Below are positions 11,171 through 20,252 of a stretch of DNA of 64,000 nucleotides, one piece after another (positions within the stretch are counted from its first letter, which is position 1; each line of letters opens with the position of its first letter). The position numbers and the translations under genes were made by a program. The notes under the pieces are model-generated. The model made no database searches. It saw only the letters and a program-made list of their open reading frames with translations, and was not told the DNA's origin. This DNA comes from Dyadobacter sp. SG02 (lineage in GTDB: Bacteria; Bacteroidota; Bacteroidia; Cytophagales; Spirosomataceae), in assembly GCF_900109045.1 (NCBI RefSeq), contig NZ_FNYL01000004.1, positions 568,369 through 632,368 of the forward strand. The letters run 5' to 3'.

Positions 11171-12481
11171 CTATTTCTCGCGAAAGAATATCGTGATCGG
11201 TACACCCGAAAAATCGAAGTTGTCGCGCAAACGGTTTTCCAGGTAGCGCAAATATGGCTCCTTCACATGTTTCGGATGGCTACTGAAAAAGACAAACGTC
11301 GGCGACGGCGTCGGCAGCTGGATCATGTATTTGATATTGATATACTTACCGCGATGTGCCGGGGGCGGGTATTTCTCGATCTCCGCCTGCATGACCTCGT
11401 TCAGTTTCGAAGTGGTAATTTTCTTGGTTTTGTTCTGATAAACCTCCATTGCTTTCTCCATCACCTGGTGAATGCGCTGTTTTTCAACTACCGAGGCGAA
11501 AATGATCGGCATATAGTTCATTGGCGCGAGCTTTTCCAGCAGCGCTTTTTTGTATTGATCGGCGGTTTTAGAGTCTTTCTCAACCAAATCCCATTTGTTG
11601 ACCATGATCACAATGCCTTTCTTGGCTTTGTCGGCCTGACCGATAATGTTCATATCCTGGCCTTCGAGCCCCAACGTTGCGTCGAGCAGGACGATACAAA
11701 CGTCGGATTCCTCCATTGCTTTTACCGAGCGAAGCGTCGAGTAAAATTCGATATCCTCCTTCACGCGTGATTTACGGCGGATACCGGCGGTGTCTGTCAG
11801 GATAAAATTCATCCCGAACGCATTGTAATGGGTGTGGATCGCGTCGCGCGTGGTACCTGCGATGTCGGTAACAATACTGCGATCGGTGCCGGTGAGTACG
11901 TTCAGGAACGAAGATTTACCTACATTTGGACGACCCATGATCGCGATGCGCGGGATACCTTCTTCCGGGTTTTCGATCCCGGCTGTTTCGAAATGCTGGA
12001 TTACTTTGTCAAGTAATTCTCCCGTACCGAAGCCGGTTTGTGCGGAAATCGCGAAAATTTCATCACCCAAACCCAATTCATAAAACTCACCTGCCGACTG
12101 ATAACGTTCAGTAGTCTCGGCTTTATTGGCTACGAGATAAACCGGCTTATTGAACCGACGGAGCACATTTGCGAAGTCTTTGTCGAGGTCGGTAAGTCCG
12201 GTCATGGTATCGACCATAAAGAGAACGACCGTGGATTCCTCGATCGCGAGCTCCACCTGGTCGCGGATTGCGCCTTCAAAAATATCTTCGGAGCCTACTA
12301 CATAACCTCCCGTGTCGATTACTGTGAAATATTGGTCGGTCCATTCGCCGTAACCATAGTGCCTGTCGCGGGTTACGCCGCTCTGGTTGTCCATAATGGC
12401 CTTCCGGCTTTCGGTAAGGCGGTTGAACAAAGTGGATTTGCCCACGTTCGGACGACCAACAATCGATATTATATTTGCCAT
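11171..12481 (-). CDS. der: Ribosome-assembly GTPase Der (EngA)
   Basis: A double-GTPase needed for 50S subunit maturation. The two G domains carry IVGRPNVGKST and IMGRPNVGKSS (P-loops), TDTAGIRRKS-type switch II, NKAE and NKWD specificity motifs, and a C-terminal KH-like domain (PPAHRGKYINIKYMIQLP). From the ATG at 12481 the protein has 436 residues, the normal length. The frame is open to 12529 but homologues begin at MANIISIVGRPNVGKS. It follows era with a gap of about 64 bp on the same strand, an era-der pairing that suggests joint control of ribosome biogenesis. Confidence 0.97.
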   Translation of the reverse strand: MANIISIVGRPNVGKSTLFNRLTESRKAIMDNQSGVTRDRHYGYGEWTDQYFTVIDTGGYVVGSEDIFEGAIRDQVELAIEESTVVLFMVDTMTGLTDLDKDFANVLRRFNKPVYLVANKAETTERYQSAGEFYELGLGDEIFAISAQTGFGTGELLDKVIQHFETAGIENPEEGIPRIAIMGRPNVGKSSFLNVLTGTDRSIVTDIAGTTRDAIHTHYNAFGMNFILTDTAGIRRKSRVKEDIEFYSTLRSVKAMEESDVCIVLLDATLGLEGQDMNIIGQADKAKKGIVIMVNKWDLVEKDSKTADQYKKALLEKLAPMNYMPIIFASVVEKQRIHQVMEKAMEVYQNKTKKITTSKLNEVMQAEIEKYPPPAHRGKYINIKYMIQLPTPSPTFVFFSSHPKHVKEPYLRYLENRLRDNFDFSGVPITIFFREK

Positions 12482-12545
12482 TTTTTTACTATTAATATGA
12501 TCCGAGCCGGTCTGGCGCCTGCTCTTCATTCGATTTATTTAAAAT

Positions 12546-13469
12546 TTATTCCTGATAACCCAGCTGGCGCAGCTTGTTTTCCTTGCTCCTCCAATCCGGT
12601 TCTACCTTTACGTGCTGTTCGAGGAAAACTTTTTTGCCAAAGAAATCTTCCAGATCCTGGCGGGCCTGTGTACCTACTTTTTTCAGCATTTCCCCTTTTT
12701 CACCAATAATGATCCCCTTCTGGCTTTTACGTTCGACCAGAATTTCTGCGCGGATCACAATGATGTCGTCCTTGTCCTTAAATTCAGTGATTACTACTTC
12801 GGAGCTGTATGGAATTTCCTGGCGGTAATTCAAGAAGATTTTTTCGCGGATAATTTCCGAAGCAAAGAAACGCTCCGGCTTGTCGGTAAGTTCATCCTCA
12901 TCGAAATAAGGCGGGTGGAAAGGCAGGCGCGTCACGACCGCATCGAACAATGTCCCAATGTTTGCATTTTCCAATGCGGAGATCGGTATAATGGCGGCGG
13001 GGTGGATTTCATCCTCCCATTCGGCCATTTTCGCTTTCACTTCCTCGTCGTTCGAAAGGTCGATTTTGTTCAGTACCAGCACGACCGGCGATTCGGTGCG
13101 TTTCAACAACGGCAATACCTCATGCTCGGCTGCTTTCTCCCCTATTTCCACGACAAAAAGCACTACATCGGCATCTTCCAGCGACCCTTTTACAAAAGTC
13201 ATCATCGAGTCGTGCAGCTTGTAGGATGGTTTGATCACCCCCGGCGTATCCGAATACACGAGCTGGAACGGGATATCTTCATGCTTTCCATTCAAAATCC
13301 CGATAATGCGGTGGCGGGTCGTTTGCGCCTTGGAGGTGATGATCGACATCCTCTCGCCCACGAGCACGTTCATCAGCGTCGATTTCCCGACATTGGGCTT
13401 TCCGATAATGCTCACAAAACCAGCCCGGTGGTTGCGTAACTCGGTATTATTTTCGGCTTTTTCTTCCAT
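12546..13469 (-). CDS. era: GTPase Era
   Basis: Binds the 3' end of 16S rRNA and assists 30S assembly. The 307-residue protein has the P-loop SIIGKPNVGKST, switch regions TTRHRIIG and DTPGV, specificity motif NKID, and a C-terminal type II KH domain with IIGEKGEMLKKVGTQAR. A short charged N-terminal extension (EEKAENNTELRNHRAG) precedes the G domain and is common in this phylum. It lies upstream of der on the minus strand. Confidence 0.97.
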   Translation of the reverse strand: MEEKAENNTELRNHRAGFVSIIGKPNVGKSTLMNVLVGERMSIITSKAQTTRHRIIGILNGKHEDIPFQLVYSDTPGVIKPSYKLHDSMMTFVKGSLEDADVVLFVVEIGEKAAEHEVLPLLKRTESPVVLVLNKIDLSNDEEVKAKMAEWEDEIHPAAIIPISALENANIGTLFDAVVTRLPFHPPYFDEDELTDKPERFFASEIIREKIFLNYRQEIPYSSEVVITEFKDKDDIIVIRAEILVERKSQKGIIIGEKGEMLKKVGTQARQDLEDFFGKKVFLEQHVKVEPDWRSKENKLRQLGYQE

Positions 13470-13514
13470 AAAAATTACTTCTTCACTTTTTTCAGCTTCC
13501 CAAAAACGTGTTAC

Positions 13515-15497
13515 CTAAGGTGTTACCGTGAGCCGGTCGTCCAGCATCCGGTTCGAATATTGCTGGATAAATGCCTTAACCTGCAATTCCATAGGCCCTT
13601 GAACCTCCGGAACCCGGCCTGCAAGGTTATTTTTCAAAAGCTTGTCTTCCTGATATTTATACAAACCTACGGTTTTCCGGCCATCAAATTGCAAAACATA
13701 CGGCCCATTGAACCATTGATAGACGCCATCATAGTTGACAGCGAAATTGATCGGAGGGTTCCCGAACACATTTTTCCCGAATCCAAAATAGGGTTTGTCG
13801 TAATGCAGAAGCCCTAGAATGGATGGCATAATGTCGATTTGCTGAACGAGGCGCGTGCTGTCGGTGCCCGGCGCAACGTCGCCCGGCGAGGCGTCACTCG
13901 GCGCAACGTCGCCCGGCGCGTAAAACAGAATGGGTATCGAGAAATTCCCTACCGAGGTCTGGTATTGGGGATAATGGGCAAATGTGGCTGAGTGATCGGC
14001 GGTTATTACAAATAATGTATTCTTGAACCAGGGCTTGATTTTGGCGGAATCGAAGAACCGGCGCAATGCATTGTCGGTATAGCCCATGCATTCGTATATC
14101 GGCAGCGGGCCTTTCGGGAACTTGCCCTGGTAGCGCGCAGGCACCTTGTACGGGTCATGCGAGGATACCGTAAACAATGTGCTCATGAACGGCTCCTGAA
14201 AGGTATCCAGCTTTTTGGACCAGAACTGCAAGAACTCCTCGTCCCAAATGCCCCAGATGCCGTCATAATCGGCATCGTTGTCGTATTCGGTTTTACCATA
14301 ATAATCTTTAATACCGATCAGGTTTGTGAATGCCTTGAAACCCATCGAGCCATTCGGTGCCCCGTGGAAAAACGAGGTATGGTAGCCCTTTGCTTGCAGC
14401 ATTTCGGGCAGGCTGGGCAGCTTGTTGTCTGTATACCGCGTGAGAATGAATGGCTCCATAATGCCCGGAATGCTCGTAAGCACCGATGGAATAGCCTCGA
14501 TCGACTTGGCCCCGTTGGCAAATGAATACCAATGCACCTTGCTGTGCTGCATCAGCGAATCGATGAATGGCGTGTAGCCCTTGTAAGTACCGTTTTCGAG
14601 ATCGCGATTGAATGTCCCTACCATTTCCTTTCCAAAACTTTCCCAGATCAGGATCACGACGTTTTTCGGTTGAAATGCGGGCGCGTTGGGATCGGGATAG
14701 TGGATCGGCGAGTAAACCGCATTCATTTCCTGCTCCGATTTAAAAAAACTGGCCCGCTGGTAATCGGAACGTTTCAGGGTCTTGAAAATGCAGAACGGGG
14801 TGTTCAGCACGATGAACATTTCTTTGGGCTTATCGACGTACTCGCCTGCATTGCTCAGCGTAATAGGCCGGGTACTGTGCCGGAAGCCACCCTTTACCCC
14901 GCCGATAAAAAGGAATACCGAAACGGTCATCAATACACTGTGCACGAGGAATATCTGCCAGGCCGGGCGAGCGGGTTTGGCATTCACCTGCCAGCGACGC
15001 GTGATATATACCACCAGCGCCACAAGCATTATCCACACGAGCACCACGTACCAATAATTCACTATAAAGCCGCCAAACAGCTTGTGCATGTTGTTTTCAT
15101 GCGAAAATTCCTGCAAAACCGACCAGGTACTCCTTTTGATGGTAAAACGGTAGTAGATAAAATCGGCGCAGTTGGCGAGCAGGGCAATGCTGTTGGTAAT
15201 GATAAAAAGATAGTCCAGAAACTTCCGGAACCCCGGCCGGTACTTGAATGTGACGGGAATGAGCGTCAGGAAAACATAAAGGGCATTCGTGTAAAGCACC
15301 GCCACGAGGTCGAAGCGCAAGCCTCCGAGGAACAAACGCGGCGCGACCGCCAGGGTTACCTCCGGAAAAAACGATTGATTGAAGAAAAAAAAGAGAATCC
15401 GGCAAATGGTAAATAAAATCATGATGCCGAGCAACCTGATCAGCAGCACCTGATGCATGCGCCACCCGAAACCGGAAGCGACTGTGTATGAACTCAT
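13515..15497 (-). CDS. LtaS-like membrane sulfatase
   Basis: A 660-residue protein with about five N-terminal membrane segments (residues 15-215) and a periplasmic alkaline-phosphatase/sulfatase-fold domain. The metal site begins VVILIWESFGKE; FANGAKSIEAIPSVLTS carries the probable nucleophile (Ser at the place of the LtaS Thr); HDPYKVP and ITADHSA follow. Relatives make lipoteichoic acid or transfer phosphoethanolamine or phosphoglycerol to glycans. In this Gram-negative lineage the acceptor is unknown. The stretch APGDVAPSDASPGDVAPG is encoded by a 30-bp tandem duplication. It is transcribed towards era with a 45-bp gap. Confidence 0.87.
   Translation of the reverse strand: MSSYTVASGFGWRMHQVLLIRLLGIMILFTICRILFFFFNQSFFPEVTLAVAPRLFLGGLRFDLVAVLYTNALYVFLTLIPVTFKYRPGFRKFLDYLFIITNSIALLANCADFIYYRFTIKRSTWSVLQEFSHENNMHKLFGGFIVNYWYVVLVWIMLVALVVYITRRWQVNAKPARPAWQIFLVHSVLMTVSVFLFIGGVKGGFRHSTRPITLSNAGEYVDKPKEMFIVLNTPFCIFKTLKRSDYQRASFFKSEQEMNAVYSPIHYPDPNAPAFQPKNVVILIWESFGKEMVGTFNRDLENGTYKGYTPFIDSLMQHSKVHWYSFANGAKSIEAIPSVLTSIPGIMEPFILTRYTDNKLPSLPEMLQAKGYHTSFFHGAPNGSMGFKAFTNLIGIKDYYGKTEYDNDADYDGIWGIWDEEFLQFWSKKLDTFQEPFMSTLFTVSSHDPYKVPARYQGKFPKGPLPIYECMGYTDNALRRFFDSAKIKPWFKNTLFVITADHSATFAHYPQYQTSVGNFSIPILFYAPGDVAPSDASPGDVAPGTDSTRLVQQIDIMPSILGLLHYDKPYFGFGKNVFGNPPINFAVNYDGVYQWFNGPYVLQFDGRKTVGLYKYQEDKLLKNNLAGRVPEVQGPMELQVKAFIQQYSNRMLDDRLTVTP
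13869..13918. repeat. In-frame 30-bp duplication inside the sulfatase gene
   Basis: CGGCGCAACGTCGCCCGGCG occurs at 13869-13888 and again at 13899-13918, a period of 30 bp that keeps the frame. It adds a ten-residue Pro/Asp/Ala repeat to the sulfatase between its last catalytic motif (ITADHSA) and the C-terminal part. Confidence 0.9.
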
Positions 15498-15554
15498 AAA
15501 ATCGATGTCAGAAAGTTAGAAGCAAACTTTTTTGAAAAGTTTTCACAAAAATAG

Positions 15555-15586
15555 TTGTTTTCTGTAAAACATTTGTTGTATGTTTG
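15555..15586 (+). promoter_or_regulatory. Bacteroidota-type promoter for the initiator tRNA
   Basis: TTG (15555-15557), a 21-bp spacer, then TATGTTTG (15579-15586). A transcript would start near 15593, about 13 nt ahead of the tRNA. Confidence 0.8.
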
Positions 15587-15605
15587 CACTCCAATTCAAC
15601 GACAC

Positions 15606-15678
<73 letters not shown>

Positions 15679-15686
15679 CACAGGCC

Positions 15687-15717
15687 AAAGCCACTTTCGA
15701 AAGAAGGTGGCTTTTTT
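15687..15717 (+). terminator. Intrinsic terminator after the initiator tRNA
   Basis: AAAGCCACTTT (15687-15697) pairs with AAGGTGGCTTT (15704-15714) with one G-U pair, followed by more T residues. It separates the tRNA from the sensor-kinase gene. Confidence 0.9.
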
Positions 15718-15797
15718 GCATTTGTAGAGTTTCTTCAATGCGATGGTCGGCAAGCATTATTTGCGCTACTTTGCAATGCCTTGTTGCCAGACCATAT

Positions 15798-18700
15798 ATG
15801 AGCCGCGCCCTTTCCCTCGTATTTAGCATTACCTGCCTTCTGACGGCCCTCGCCGCACGGGCCCAGGAAATCAACTTTAAGTCCGATCGCTATGCGTTAA
15901 GGCATTATACAGCCGAAACGGGCCTACCGCAAAACAGCGTAAAAACGATTGTCCGCGACGATGCCGGGTTCTTTTGGTTCGGCACGGAAGACGGCCTGGC
16001 GAGGTTCGATGGCCGGAATTTTTATGTTTTCAACAGCTCCAATGCGAAATTTTCCTCCAATCGCGTCATCCAGAGCTTCCGCGGGCTTTCGGACGACGGG
16101 CCTTACATTCTCCTCGAAGCGGACGAGGCTTACAAAGTTTCCGGCGGCGGCCTTACGAAAACCGATTTGTACAAAAACGAATTCAAAAAACTGATTTCGT
16201 ACGGCGACCTCGCGAAAAGTTATTGTATTGCCTTCGAGCTTACAAACCGGCACATTTATGATTATTACTGGAAGGGTGTCGTTTTCCCGGTTTCGCCGGG
16301 CAATTACTACGTGTGCGACACTAGCAGCGTGACTTACTTTCAAAAAGGCAAACTGGCCTATCGAAAGCAGGTTTCTTCCAAAAAAGCGATTGACTATTTC
16401 ACAATTGGCCAGGATCTGTACCATTTCGACCGGCCGAATGCAAGCGTCTACCGGGTTGACCGCGAGGGCCCGCACCCGATCACGATCACCGGTGATATTG
16501 CGGAGGGCAGTGCCGGCAGCGCTACCAACCTGGAAATCATTTGGAATACCTTCTCAAAAACGCTTTTACTTGCTTCCGGCGGCCGTATTTTCAGCGTCGA
16601 TATCACCGGGCGCGATACTTTCAATACTACGTTGCTGCTCGAAGGGTTCGATACCAACGAGAACAAAATCATCAGCTCTTTTTACGATAAAGACAGCGGA
16701 TTACTGCTCCTGGGCAGCCATACCAAAGGGCTATTTGTTTTTACCAAAAAGCAATTTTCAGCTTTCCGGAAGAGCGAGGGATATTCCTTTCATGAACAAA
16801 GCCTGTACAAAAACCGCTACATCCTCACCAATTTCGGCGCTTACGATATTCTTTCGAAGGCGGAAGCAGGCCCTCTGATCACGAATAAGTTCCAAGGCTG
16901 GGGGCCGTTTGCAACAAAGACGGGTTACATCTGGGGCTCCAAAAGGGACACGATTTTCCTGTTCAATGAGCAAGGCACCCGATTGCTGGGCAAATGGCGT
17001 ATCGGCGACGATGTGTGCATTTCCTATGTCGATCTGGACGGCAACCTCTGGCTGGGGCACAGAGACGGGCTTCTGCAAAGGTTCGATATGAAAACACTTA
17101 AATGGACCTTCATCAGAATTGCCGGACTGAATGTCCATATCACGTTCATATCGCAAGACAAATCGCCGGACCCGAGGAAAAGCACCTTCTGGATGGGCAC
17201 GGGCTCCGGCCTGTACCGCTTTACATTTCCAGGTTTCCGCGTTGAAAAGATTCGAAACTTCGGGAACAGCTCCGTGCATTCGCTGTTTCTGCGACGGGCA
17301 GAAGATGAAATGGAAGTTTGGGGAACGATCTCCGGGGAGGGCCTATTTCTGATAAAAAACAACCACGCCACGCTTTTTCCGACAGACAGAAAAAGGCATC
17401 TGAGCTCCGCGCATTGCATTACCGAGGACAAAAACGGCTGCTTTTGGGTACCCACCAACAAAGGCTTGTTTCAGATGAAAGCCAATGACCTGCTCGAATT
17501 CGCCAAGCAGCCCGATAAAAATCTCTATTACCTGTATTACGACTACGAAAGCGGCTTCCCCACCAGCGAATTCAACGGCGGCTGCATTCCCTGCACGCTG
17601 ATACTACCCGACGGGCAGTTCTCCATGCCTTCCATCAGCGGGCTGGTCTATTTCAATCCTGCGAAAATAGGCCCGCAGTTGCCCGACAAGCCGCTCCTCA
17701 TCGACCGGATCGAATACAATGGCAAAAGGATGGGCAAAGGCGACACATTGCAGCTCGACAACGATTTTGAATTTATCAAGTTTTCGCTTTCGACGCCCTA
17801 TTTCGGGCATCCGGATAATGTACAGATCGATTACCAGTTGACAAGCCACCAACAAACCGGTTCATGGCTGCCTGTGCGCGAGGGCGGCGAGATTGTTTTC
17901 AACGGGCTTGGCAGCGGGCGCTACGTTCTTTCGATCCGGAAACTGAATGGATTCGGATCGAACAATTATTCTACCAAACGACTGGTATTCATCATCGCCC
18001 CGAAATGGTACGAAACCTGGTGGTCCAGGACATTGCTCCTGAGCTTGCTCCTGCTCGCTACATATGCTTTTTTCAAACGGCGCACACGGTCGATCGAAAA
18101 ACGGAACGAAGACCTCGAACGCGCCGTAACCGAGCGGACGGCCGCATTAAAAGAATCCCAGAACGAGTTGAGCCGCCAACTGAACATTCAGGCGCACCTG
18201 ATCGCATCCATCACGCATGATGTGCGCGCGCCGCTGAAATATGTTACGCAGGCATCCCGGCAAATCCCGAAGCTCAATGAAATGGGGCAATACAAGATGC
18301 TCAACGAAGTAGGTAATGCACTGGAACAAAGCCTGGTGCAGATGACCAATTTCCTCGATAACCTGCTCAGCTACGTGCGGACAACGCTTTATCACAGTAA
18401 AGTGGAGAAGAGCCAGGTCGATCTGTCGGAACTGATCGCACAGAAATTGATATTGTTTGAAAAAGTATTTCTGCTGTATGGGAATGAGGTTTCGAACGAC
18501 GTATCATCCGGTCTGACAGTCCGTTCCAACCCTGAACTCCTGTCGGTAGTGATCCATAACCTGATCGATAACGCGAGTAAATATGCCCGCAACGGCCAGA
18601 TCCGCATTTTTTCGAGCATTAGCGCTCATGCTGTGCATCTCGTCATAGCCGATTCCGGCAAAGGCATCGACGAGGAAGTCCGCGAGTGGTTCAACAACCC

Positions 18701-18872
18701 CGCCTCCGCGCATTCAGATTCTTACGGCAATGCATCCCCGAAAGGCTTCGGCCTTGTAATCGTCAAAGAGGTAGCCCGCCTGATCAACCTTTCCGTTTTT
18801 GCAGACAATCACAATGGCTGCGAATTTCACATCGTGTTCGACATACTCAAATCCGACGATCAGTTACAATAG
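15798..18872 (+). CDS. Propeller-type sensor histidine kinase
   Basis: A 1024-residue membrane sensor kinase. A signal peptide (MSRALSLVFSITCLLTALAARAQ) is followed by a periplasmic two-component-regulator propeller (blades such as LPQNSVKTIVRDDAGFFWFG and CITEDKNGCFWVPTNKGL). Next come a Y_Y_Y-like beta domain, one membrane segment (about 741-757), a coiled coil, and a HisKA/HATPase module. That module has the phospho-acceptor His807 in SITHDVRAPLKY, an N-box NLIDNASKYA and G-boxes DSGKGID and KGFGLVIVKE. Unlike the SusR-type hybrid kinases it lacks receiver and AraC domains, so it needs a separate partner, not encoded next to it. The longer frame from 15555 runs through the tRNA and is rejected. 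Confidence 0.9.
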   Translation: MSRALSLVFSITCLLTALAARAQEINFKSDRYALRHYTAETGLPQNSVKTIVRDDAGFFWFGTEDGLARFDGRNFYVFNSSNAKFSSNRVIQSFRGLSDDGPYILLEADEAYKVSGGGLTKTDLYKNEFKKLISYGDLAKSYCIAFELTNRHIYDYYWKGVVFPVSPGNYYVCDTSSVTYFQKGKLAYRKQVSSKKAIDYFTIGQDLYHFDRPNASVYRVDREGPHPITITGDIAEGSAGSATNLEIIWNTFSKTLLLASGGRIFSVDITGRDTFNTTLLLEGFDTNENKIISSFYDKDSGLLLLGSHTKGLFVFTKKQFSAFRKSEGYSFHEQSLYKNRYILTNFGAYDILSKAEAGPLITNKFQGWGPFATKTGYIWGSKRDTIFLFNEQGTRLLGKWRIGDDVCISYVDLDGNLWLGHRDGLLQRFDMKTLKWTFIRIAGLNVHITFISQDKSPDPRKSTFWMGTGSGLYRFTFPGFRVEKIRNFGNSSVHSLFLRRAEDEMEVWGTISGEGLFLIKNNHATLFPTDRKRHLSSAHCITEDKNGCFWVPTNKGLFQMKANDLLEFAKQPDKNLYYLYYDYESGFPTSEFNGGCIPCTLILPDGQFSMPSISGLVYFNPAKIGPQLPDKPLLIDRIEYNGKRMGKGDTLQLDNDFEFIKFSLSTPYFGHPDNVQIDYQLTSHQQTGSWLPVREGGEIVFNGLGSGRYVLSIRKLNGFGSNNYSTKRLVFIIAPKWYETWWSRTLLLSLLLLATYAFFKRRTRSIEKRNEDLERAVTERTAALKESQNELSRQLNIQAHLIASITHDVRAPLKYVTQASRQIPKLNEMGQYKMLNEVGNALEQSLVQMTNFLDNLLSYVRTTLYHSKVEKSQVDLSELIAQKLILFEKVFLLYGNEVSNDVSSGLTVRSNPELLSVVIHNLIDNASKYARNGQIRIFSSISAHAVHLVIADSGKGIDEEVREWFNNPASAHSDSYGNASPKGFGLVIVKEVARLINLSVFADNHNGCEFHIVFDILKSDDQLQ

Positions 18873-19098
18873 TTGTCTCAATAGCTCCGGATGTATTTCT
18901 ATCATTGTCAATGTATTCGCCAAGTCGTCAAAAAAAGCATATCGAAAATTATTTGCCATCGGTGACATATTATTTTACAGTTTTTGCATTAGATTTGTAA
19001 GGAATTAAGAGTAAAATTTAAATTTATTCTACAATTTTATACAACAACGCCTACAATATTGTATCTTGCCGTTGATTTACTCATGATGCCATGCGAAT

Positions 19099-19329
19099 AT
19101 GATTATGACCAACCCTTATTTCTCCGGCTTCGAACATAGTGCGGCCCAAATCCGCCGATTCCTGCAAACCCATAAAACCTTCACACTGTTGCTTTCGGGC
19201 GGACGCATAGTTCACCACGAGGCTGAGGACGCGATCCGTTTCAGAACCTGGCTTCTGACACATCAGATCGAAGATGTACGCGAATTGTTTATCAAAAATT
19301 ATTCAGCTTACAACCTGATGTCGGCCTAG
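19099..19329 (+). CDS. Small protein of unknown function
   Basis: A 76-residue frame starting MIMTNPYFSGFEH with codon use like its neighbours. It has a His/Arg-rich body and no signal peptide; TFTLLLSGGRIVHHEAEDAIRF could form a small beta-hairpin. An ATG at 19105 is an alternative start. A short hairpin with a T-rich tail (19362-19377) lies downstream. No family is recognised. It stands alone between the sensor kinase and rpmH, and could be a real lineage-specific small protein. Confidence 0.5.
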   Translation: MIMTNPYFSGFEHSAAQIRRFLQTHKTFTLLLSGGRIVHHEAEDAIRFRTWLLTHQIEDVRELFIKNYSAYNLMSA

Positions 19330-19488
19330 GCACGACAGCGCTCCCGCACGCAATTGTCCGTTCAGGCATTTGCCTGACATTATTTTCCCGTTATAGTTCC
19401 CTTTTCGCATTCACACCGCCAGCGATTGCACGCATATATCCCGAAATAGCCTCGCTAACAGACTATTTCTGAAAAAAATATAGAAATT

Positions 19489-19519
19489 TTGACTTGATTA
19501 ATTTTTTTATCTACCTTTG
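19489..19519 (+). promoter_or_regulatory. Bacteroidota-type promoter for rpmH
   Basis: TTGAC at 19489, then TACCTTTG at 19512-19519 with a 20-bp spacer after the TTG; an almost perfect match to the phylum consensus. The ATG of rpmH is 55 bp downstream. Confidence 0.8.
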
Positions 19520-19573
19520 CAAGCCAAAAATACGGGTAGACAGAGATTTATATCGCAATAATTTGATACTGAG

Positions 19574-19732
19574 ATGAAACGTACCTTTCAACCATCGAAT
19601 CGTAAGAGGAGAAACAAGCACGGATTCCGTGAGAGAATGTCCACGGCAAACGGACGCAAAGTAGTTGCTGGCCGTCGTAAAAAAGGTCGTTGGAAACTGA
19701 CTGTTTCTGACGAAAAACGTCACAAGCAATAA
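19574..19732 (+). CDS. rpmH: Ribosomal protein bL34
   Basis: A 52-residue, highly basic protein beginning [18 protein letters not shown] and continuing [19 protein letters not shown], the invariant bL34 pattern, with a phylum-typical short C-terminal tail ([10 protein letters not shown]). It is a component of the 50S subunit. It is followed by rnpA, the conserved bacterial order, but a strong terminator lies between the two genes. Confidence 0.98.
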   Translation: MKRTFQPSNRKRRNKHGFRERMSTANGRKVVAGRRKKGRWKLTVSDEKRHKQ

Positions 19733-19776
19733 GCAACGCTTGAAGGTTTGAGTAGAGGACGCCTGAGTCTTCCATA

Positions 19777-19819
19777 GTCTGATAAGTTTGAAAATCACAA
19801 ACTTATCAGACATTTTTTT
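19777..19819 (+). terminator. Terminator between rpmH and rnpA
   Basis: A 14-bp perfect stem, GTCTGATAAGTTTG (19777-19790) with its complement at 19798-19811, has a seven-base loop and is followed by seven T residues (19813-19819). It lies 45 bp after the rpmH stop and ends 10 bp before the likely rnpA start. Confidence 0.9.
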
Positions 19820-19829
19820 CTACAAGAAC

Positions 19830-20246
19830 TTGAAACAAACATTTGGTAAGAACGAGCGGCTATGTAACCTCCGCATTATCGGCAGGCTTTTCAAAAAGAG
19901 CAGTCCGGAGGTTCAAACGTTCTACCTCTATCCATTCAGGCTGCTGTATATTTATGATCAGCAAACGCCTTCGCTTCTTCCGCAAGTCCTCTTTTCCATT
20001 TCCAAAAGGAATTTCAAGAAAGCGGTCGACCGCAATCTGATCCGTCGGCGTTGCCGTGAGGCTTACCGGCTACACAAATCTGCGCTCGCTGCATTACCCG
20101 CCGAAACGCGCCCTTCCTACATTGCTTTTTTGTATCTTGCAAAAGAAATAACCTCATATGACGTTATTGAAACGGCCATGAAGCAGTCGCTCAAAAAGCT
20201 CGAAAAACTGCCGCCCGCCTTTCTCAAAGAACAATCCAATTCCTGA
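19830..20246 (+). CDS. rnpA: Ribonuclease P protein component
   Basis: The protein subunit that helps the RNase P RNA mature tRNA 5' ends. The signature is RNFKKAVDRNLIRRRCREAYR, the RNR motif of the family. A TTG at 19830 begins LKQTFGKNERLCN, the usual N-terminus of the family in this phylum, and gives 138 residues. A frame extending to a TTG at 19788 would start inside the terminator hairpin and is rejected. It follows rpmH as in most bacteria and lies 6 bp before the S41 protease gene. Confidence 0.93.
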   Translation: MKQTFGKNERLCNLRIIGRLFKKSSPEVQTFYLYPFRLLYIYDQQTPSLLPQVLFSISKRNFKKAVDRNLIRRRCREAYRLHKSALAALPAETRPSYIAFLYLAKEITSYDVIETAMKQSLKKLEKLPPAFLKEQSNS

Positions 20247-20252
20247 ACATAG

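Noticed and set aside
10990..11205. 71-codon minus-strand frame after der
   Set aside because: It crosses the der terminator and the der 3' end; a low-complexity Phe/Arg-rich product.
13560..15416. Several long plus-strand frames opposite the sulfatase, era and der genes
   Set aside because: They are shadow frames of GC-biased minus-strand genes with no family features.
19788..19829. Longer rnpA start at TTG 19788
   Set aside because: It lies inside a strong terminator hairpin, and the family N-terminus begins at the TTG at 19830.
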